NCBI GenBank assembly: GCA_018363915.1
Contig: JAGZMY010000009.1
Location: 23,476 to 87,475, forward strand
Origin: Anaerococcus vaginalis
GTDB taxonomy: Bacteria > Bacillota > Clostridia > Tissierellales > Peptoniphilaceae
Direction of reading: 5' to 3'
DNA: 64,000 nucleotides
The notes under the pieces are model-generated. The model saw nothing but the letters and a program-made list of their open reading frames with translations, was not told the DNA's origin and searched no databases. A program made the position numbers and the translations under genes. This document shows, piece by piece, positions 60,173 through 64,000 of this stretch; the stretch's first letter is position 1, and every line of letters begins with the position of its first letter.

Positions 60173-60676
60173 AAATAGCACATGATTTTTAAGCAGTAAA
60201 ATTATTTCCACATTTTTTTCTTGTGCATTGCTAAAGTATCAACCTACATTTTTTCTTAAATAAATTAGTATGTCTTTAGGATTTTGATTTAAACATGGAA
60301 AAATTTCTTTGAAATCAACTTATTTCAAATAATTAATTTAAATTTTAAATCGTCCTAAAATATTTATTTAGAATTTAGACAATTCTAAGTTTTCTTAATT
60401 ATATCTAAAAAAAAATTTTTAGTCAACACATTTTTTACATATTTTTAAAAACTTAATATATATTTAAAAATATTTGCTTACTCAATTTTCCACAAATATT
60501 TTTAATTTTTTTTGTTTATTTATTCTTATAAAATTATTCGCTTATCGTTGAAATTTTCTAATTTTTTATAAACAGCGTAAAAATATTTCTTAAATATTTT
60601 TTCAACAGAAAATGAATGAAAGTGAATTTATTTACGGAAAAAATTTTTCCAAATATAAAAAAATAATTTTAGGCAC

Positions 60677-60709
60677 AAAAAAAACTTGGAAATTTCTTCC
60701 AAGTTTTTT
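60677..60709 (-). terminator. Terminator after the sortase genes
   Basis: The arms AAAAACTTGGAA and TTCCAAGTTTTT lie about 17 bases after the last sortase stop codon. They separate the sortase genes from the adhesin gene. T-runs occur on both sides. Confidence 0.8.
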
Positions 60710-60725
60710 GATTTTTCTTTATTTT

Positions 60726-61562
60726 TTATTTTCTTATTGTTTTTATTATTTTTGACATTACAAACAAGATCAAAAGAAAATCTATTATCAAAAATCCTAC
60801 GTACAAATAATTTGTAATTTTTACATTCTTGCTTATTTGGGTAGTTTGGATTTCATCTTGTGCCACTTCTTCTTTTTCTTCTAGTCTTTTTGCGTTTACT
60901 AGAAGTCTGTAGGTTGATAAGGGATATGGTGTACATGTCATAAGGGTAACTATATCTTCTTTGTCAATAACTTTTAATTTTTCCCAATCGTATGGACTTA
61001 TAACTTCTTTTGAAAAAACTTCGTATGTAAGAGTTTTTTCTCCTCTTTTTATATAAAACTTATCTCCTTCTACTAAATCATTTACATAAAGCAAAAATAC
61101 ATCTGTCCACCAGCCTCTGTGACCTGCTAGGACACTTCTTGTCGATTCTCCTCCAACTGGTATTGATGTTCCTGAAACTTGCCCAACTCCTTTTGCCATG
61201 TGTTCGTAGCTTGCATCTAAAAATATTGGTAAATTTATATTTATCTTTGGTATAACTAGGTAAGCAAATATATCGTCTTGGTTATTTAAAATATTTACTG
61301 AGCCTAGATTTTCTCCTGCGAACGGATCAACCATAGATATATCGGAATTTTTTACTATTTCGTTATATTCTTTGGCTTTTTCTTCTATTTGGTCAAATTT
61401 TTCGTCTTCTTTTTGGGCTTTTATTATTTTTTCTATTTTATATTTGTTTTCTATGTTTGAGTAGATTCTTTTTGAAAATGGAAAGGCAAGTGTTATCAGT
61501 CCAAAAAGTATTAATATATAGCCAAAGATTTTAATTTTCTTTTTCGCTGAGTTTTCTTTCAA
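60726..61562 (-). CDS. Class C (pilin-polymerising) sortase, third copy
   Basis: 278 residues. The start codon is TTG at 61562, with GGAGGT 8 bases upstream. There is a membrane span near the N-terminus and another at the C-terminus, the typical class C topology. The lid motif is DPFAGE (about 79-84). Catalytic residues are His in VLAGHRGWWTDVF, Cys in LMTCTPYPLSTYRL, and Arg in the latter. It differs from the other two sortases in the His segment (HRGWWTD instead of HRGLP) and is the most divergent copy. It overlaps the second sortase gene by 32 bases. Confidence 0.93.
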   Translation of the reverse strand: MKENSAKKKIKIFGYILILFGLITLAFPFSKRIYSNIENKYKIEKIIKAQKEDEKFDQIEEKAKEYNEIVKNSDISMVDPFAGENLGSVNILNNQDDIFAYLVIPKININLPIFLDASYEHMAKGVGQVSGTSIPVGGESTRSVLAGHRGWWTDVFLLYVNDLVEGDKFYIKRGEKTLTYEVFSKEVISPYDWEKLKVIDKEDIVTLMTCTPYPLSTYRLLVNAKRLEEKEEVAQDEIQTTQISKNVKITNYLYVGFLIIDFLLILFVMSKIIKTIRK

Positions 61563-62412
61563 TGTCTATTACCTCCATTTTTATTTTCTTTGAATATCTT
61601 TTTTCTCTTAGATATACCATTATTGTAAATAATAATATTGGCAAGAGTACTAAGAATAATTGGAAGAAATTTGGTTTTAGTCTTGGTGTATTAGCTTTTC
61701 CGTCGTCTATAGCTTGGGTATATGGAATCCTATATCCTCTTACCAAAAGCCTGTGGGAATTTATCATGTATGGTGTACAGGTTAAAAGAGTCGCATAATC
61801 TTTTTTTTCTGAAACTAAAATCGGTTCGAAGTTTGATGGTTCGACAACTTGGATTTTGTCGACTTTGTACGCCAAGGTTTCTTTTATATTGTGGATATAA
61901 AATATATCGCCTTCTGTCATTTGATTTAAATTTCTAAATAAAAGTGCGTTTGGTAGTCCTCTGTGGGCGGTTATAACTGTATGGGTTGATTTGCCACCTA
62001 TTGGAAGGGATGTTCCTTCCAAATGGCCTGCTCCTTTTTCCAAAACGTCATCGCTTGTTCCTGCATAGACTGGAAGATCGACTGCGATTTTTGGGATTTC
62101 TATATGTCCCAACATTTCGTGAACTTCTAGCATTTTTGCGTATTCTGCTTTGGCATCTTTTACTTTTTTGTCGTATGGATCTACAAGTTTTGATGGATCA
62201 AGAGTTTGGTTATAAATTCTTGCAAGCTCCATCCTTCTTTCTAATTCTTTTTTGTCGATTTGTTCTTTTTCTTTATTAAATATAACAATCTCATCATTGG
62301 CTTTTATTTCATAAAATTTTTGGCTTATAAAAGGATAGGAAAAAATCAAAAAGCCTACTAGAAATATTAGTAAAAAGGGAAGATTTTTCTTTATATTAAT
62401 CTTTCTTTTCAT
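61531..62412 (-). CDS. Class C sortase, second copy
   Basis: 293 residues from the ATG at 62412, with AGGTGA 5 bases upstream. A GTG three codons earlier is less well placed. The lid motif is DPYDKK. The catalytic segments are VITAHRGLPNALLF (His) and LLTCTPYMINSHRLLVRG (Cys, Arg). N- and C-terminal membrane spans are present. It is closely similar to the first copy (the phrases AGTSDDVLEKGAGHLEGTS and AGTSEDVLQKGVGHLEGTS correspond), so the two arose by duplication. It overlaps both neighbours. Confidence 0.95.
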   Translation of the reverse strand: MKRKINIKKNLPFLLIFLVGFLIFSYPFISQKFYEIKANDEIVIFNKEKEQIDKKELERRMELARIYNQTLDPSKLVDPYDKKVKDAKAEYAKMLEVHEMLGHIEIPKIAVDLPVYAGTSDDVLEKGAGHLEGTSLPIGGKSTHTVITAHRGLPNALLFRNLNQMTEGDIFYIHNIKETLAYKVDKIQVVEPSNFEPILVSEKKDYATLLTCTPYMINSHRLLVRGYRIPYTQAIDDGKANTPRLKPNFFQLFLVLLPILLFTIMVYLREKRYSKKIKMEVIDIERKLSEKEN

Positions 62413-63304
62413 TATCTTCACCTATCTTGTCTAATTTTTCTTTGATTTGGTCAATTTTACTTGATGTTTTTTTATTTTCTTTCCTTAGTTTTCTAATTCT
62501 CCATAAAAGTATGATTATTATAATTAGGGCTAGGAAGAATAAAATTCTAAATATCCAATTTGTTTTATTTTCTTTTATCAATTCTTCATCTACACTTTCT
62601 ACGTATTCTACTCTGTGTCCTCTTACTAAAAGTCTGTGGGAATTTATCATAAAAGGTGTGCAGGTCAAAAGAGTCGCATAATCATGTCCTGGTGCTATCA
62701 TTAAATCTTCAAAATTGCTTGGCTCTATGACTTTTATTTGGTCAACTTGGTAGGCTATAGTTTTTTCTATATTATGAATATAAAATTTATCTCCTACTTC
62801 AAGCTCATTTAAATTTGTAAACAAAGTTTTTTCTGGAAGACCTCTGTGAGCTGTAAGGACTGTGTGGGTATTATTTCCTCCGATTGGAAGGGATGTTCCT
62901 TCCAAATGGCCTACTCCTTTTTGCAAAACATCTTCGCTTGTTCCTGCATAGATTGGCAAGTCTTGGTTTATTTTTGGAATTTCAATATGACCAATCATTT
63001 CTTCAACTTCGAGCATCCTCGCATATTCTTTCCTACCTTCTTTGTATCTTTTTTCAGTGAAAGGATCATTTGTAGGACCTCCTGACAAGGAGTCATTGTA
63101 GGCTTTGGCAAGTCCCATTCTTCTTTGGATTTCTTCTTTATCAAGTTTTGATTTTCCTTGATTAAAAACTTCAACTTGATTGTTCGATTCAATCCTATAA
63201 TAAAATCTGGATATAATAGGATACAATAAAATTAATATTCCTATTAAAAATATTAATTTCCACACTATATTCGTTTTTTTTGATTTTTTCTTTTTATTTT
63301 CCAT
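62396..63304 (-). CDS. Class C sortase, first copy of the operon
   Basis: 302 residues. The lid motif is DPFTEK (about 79-84). The catalytic His is in VLTAHRGLPEKTLF, and Cys and Arg are in LLTCTPFMINSHRLLVRG. Membrane spans lie at about 13-32 and 250-268, followed by a Lys-rich cytoplasmic tail longer than in the other copies. Class C sortases with the DP(F/W/Y) lid build covalent pili and can also add tip and base subunits. GGTGAT stands before the ATG. The three sortases probably divide the work among the subunits encoded downstream. Confidence 0.95.
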   Translation of the reverse strand: MENKKKKSKKTNIVWKLIFLIGILILLYPIISRFYYRIESNNQVEVFNQGKSKLDKEEIQRRMGLAKAYNDSLSGGPTNDPFTEKRYKEGRKEYARMLEVEEMIGHIEIPKINQDLPIYAGTSEDVLQKGVGHLEGTSLPIGGNNTHTVLTAHRGLPEKTLFTNLNELEVGDKFYIHNIEKTIAYQVDQIKVIEPSNFEDLMIAPGHDYATLLTCTPFMINSHRLLVRGHRVEYVESVDEELIKENKTNWIFRILFFLALIIIIILLWRIRKLRKENKKTSSKIDQIKEKLDKIGEDNEKKD

Positions 63305-63463
63305 TTTATCACCATAAATTTTTTATAAATCTTTCTTACTAGATTTAATCTTACACCAAAAATACTTATTAATAAAGGCTTTTTTCTAGAAATTTGAAAA
63401 TCTATAAAATTTTTATGGACATTTTCTCGATTTTGATTATCTATATATGAAAGGAGCGATAAT
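63305..63463. other. Divergent regulatory region between sortases and DUF1659 gene
   Basis: AT-rich. Possible -10 boxes exist on both strands, but none has a convincing -35. GAAAGGAG lies 7 bases before the plus-strand start at 63464. Confidence 0.4.
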
Positions 63464-63646
63464 ATGAAGCTAAGAATTAAATTCGATGTAAACGAAGGAC
63501 AAGAAGTAAAGAAAGTTTCTAGAACATTTTCAAATCTAGATGATGCTCTAACTAATGACGAGCTTAAAAATTTTGCCAATGCTTATATAAAGCTAAGCGA
63601 AACAGATTCATATAGTTTTGAAAAAATCACTGAAGAAGTTATTTAA
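63464..63646 (+). CDS. DUF1659-family small protein
   Basis: 60 residues, MKLRIKFDVNEGQEVKKVSR at the start, then FSNLDDALTNDELKNFANAY and a short acidic end. This matches the DUF1659 family as I know it, small cytosolic proteins of Firmicutes nearly always encoded just before a DUF2922 protein. That neighbour is present 19 bases downstream. Function is unknown. Confidence 0.82.
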   Translation: MKLRIKFDVNEGQEVKKVSRTFSNLDDALTNDELKNFANAYIKLSETDSYSFEKITEEVI

Positions 63647-63665
63647 TTAAAAGAAAGGAGATAAT

Positions 63666-63887
63666 ATGCAAACAAAAAAACTAAAACTATCTTTCAAAGA
63701 TGCCTTGGGCAAAACAAAAATGGTAAGTATAGACCATCCAAAAGCAAATTTGAATGACGAAATTGTAAAAGCACAAATGGGAGAGATGATAAATTCAAAA
63801 GTTCTCCAAACAAAAGAAGGTAAAATCACAACTATGAACAAAGCCTATATGGAAAATATTTCAAGAGATGATTTTAATATAGGCTAA
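63666..63887 (+). CDS. DUF2922-family small protein
   Basis: 73 residues. It begins MQTKKLKLSFKDALGKTKMV and contains SIDHPKANLNDEIVKAQM, as in DUF2922 proteins. AAGGAG precedes the ATG. It is in an operon with the DUF1659 gene. Function is unknown. The IS element begins 17 bases after its stop codon. Confidence 0.82.
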   Translation: MQTKKLKLSFKDALGKTKMVSIDHPKANLNDEIVKAQMGEMINSKVLQTKEGKITTMNKAYMENISRDDFNIG

Positions 63888-63903
63888 AGAAAAACCGGGG
63901 AAA

Positions 63904-64000
63904 TGACCTGAACCCCAAAATCCGGAATACGGATGGAGGGGTTTTTGTATGCCAAAATACACAAAAGAATTTAAAATTAAACTAGTGAAGGAATACTTAT
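63904..64000 (+). mobile_element. Left end of an IS3-family (IS150-like) insertion sequence
   Basis: The end starts TGACCTGAACCCCAAAA, comparable to IS150-group ends (TG...CTG.ACCCC). A hairpin formed by ACCCC and GGGGT with inner TCCG/CGGA follows, and then the OrfA start. The remainder lies beyond the window. Confidence 0.75.
63949..64000 (+). CDS. IS3-family transposase OrfA, N-terminus only
   Basis: 17 codons are visible, reading MPKYTKEFKIKLVKEYL, the typical start of the helix-turn-helix OrfA of IS3/IS150 elements (compare K-[YF]-[ST]-x-EFKxKxVxEYL). ATGGAGGGG stands 8 bases before the ATG. Whether the element is intact cannot be seen. Confidence 0.85.
   Translation, partial: MPKYTKEFKIKLVKEYL

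Larger units (their letters stand above)
60080..60676. other. AT-rich leader and intergenic region upstream of the adhesin gene
   Basis: Apart from the poly-A tract, one possible promoter and the sortase terminator described separately, I see no gene or repeat-family copy here. The stretch 60300-60660 is over 80% A+T by eye and could carry further promoter or regulator sites that cannot be recognised reliably. Confidence 0.5.

Noticed and set aside
1..64000. tRNA or rRNA genes
   Set aside because: No cloverleaf with a GTTCRA-type T-loop or rRNA segment was recognised on either strand.

Overview
The window looks like chromosomal DNA of a low-GC Gram-positive anaerobe of the Firmicutes. The AT-rich genes, strong AGGAGG-type ribosome sites, LPXTG-anchored pilins with class C sortases, a DUF1659/DUF2922 pair, an LCP-family wall ligase and an ECF riboflavin transporter all fit. 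My best guess, by inference only, is the Peptoniphilaceae (Anaerococcus/Peptoniphilus-like).

Layout. (1) 1-11.2 kb, minus strand: an envelope polysaccharide operon read from an LCP gene (promoter near 11.2 kb) through a MurJ-type flippase, a PglF-like dehydratase, a DegT aminotransferase, a PglC-like initiating transferase, a GT4 glycosyltransferase, a UDP-sugar 6-dehydrogenase, a UDP-GlcNAc 2-epimerase and a truncated Gfo/Idh oxidoreductase. It makes diamino/uronic sugars and loads them on a lipid carrier. (2) 11.4-12.7 kb: pepC. (3) 12.9-19.5 kb, minus: a tetrapyrrole operon hemA-sirC-hemC/cobA/hemD-hemB-hemL. One polypeptide carries HemC, CobA and HemD. No late haem genes are present, so siroheme or precorrin-2 is the likely product. 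Its leader holds an intrinsic terminator. (4) 19.7-24.0 kb, minus: the t6A genes tsaE-tsaB-rimI-tsaD, then a small membrane protein and an S41 protease. (5) 24.2-25.0 kb: ribU under an FMN riboswitch. (6) 25.2-32.5 kb: an orphan response regulator, a lysine-rich-tailed membrane protein, a CPBP protease, an unknown protein, pepF and an M29 aminopeptidase.

(7) 32.5-40.7 kb is the most unusual part. It has two tandem Fst/par-like type I toxin-antitoxin cassettes whose antisense-pairing segments differ together between copies, a structured RNA of about 225 nt, a YitT-family protein, a tiny RNA gene with a perfect TTGACA-17-TATAAT promoter, the pyrophosphatase hppA, a TraX-like protein and a GIY-YIG protein. 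Between them lie about 18 copies of a palindromic repeat (core CTCGAGATGGGT). Three copies are enlarged by modular hairpins whose stems vary by compensatory changes.

(8) 40.8-63.3 kb, minus: a pilus locus. Three class C sortase genes come first, then a 4,903-residue multi-CnaB tip adhesin with a von Willebrand-like domain, the backbone pilin, a second pilin and an unknown membrane protein. (9) 63.4-64 kb, plus: DUF1659 and DUF2922 proteins, then the left end of an IS3-family element cut by the window edge.

All assignments come from reading the sequence. No database search or folding program was run.
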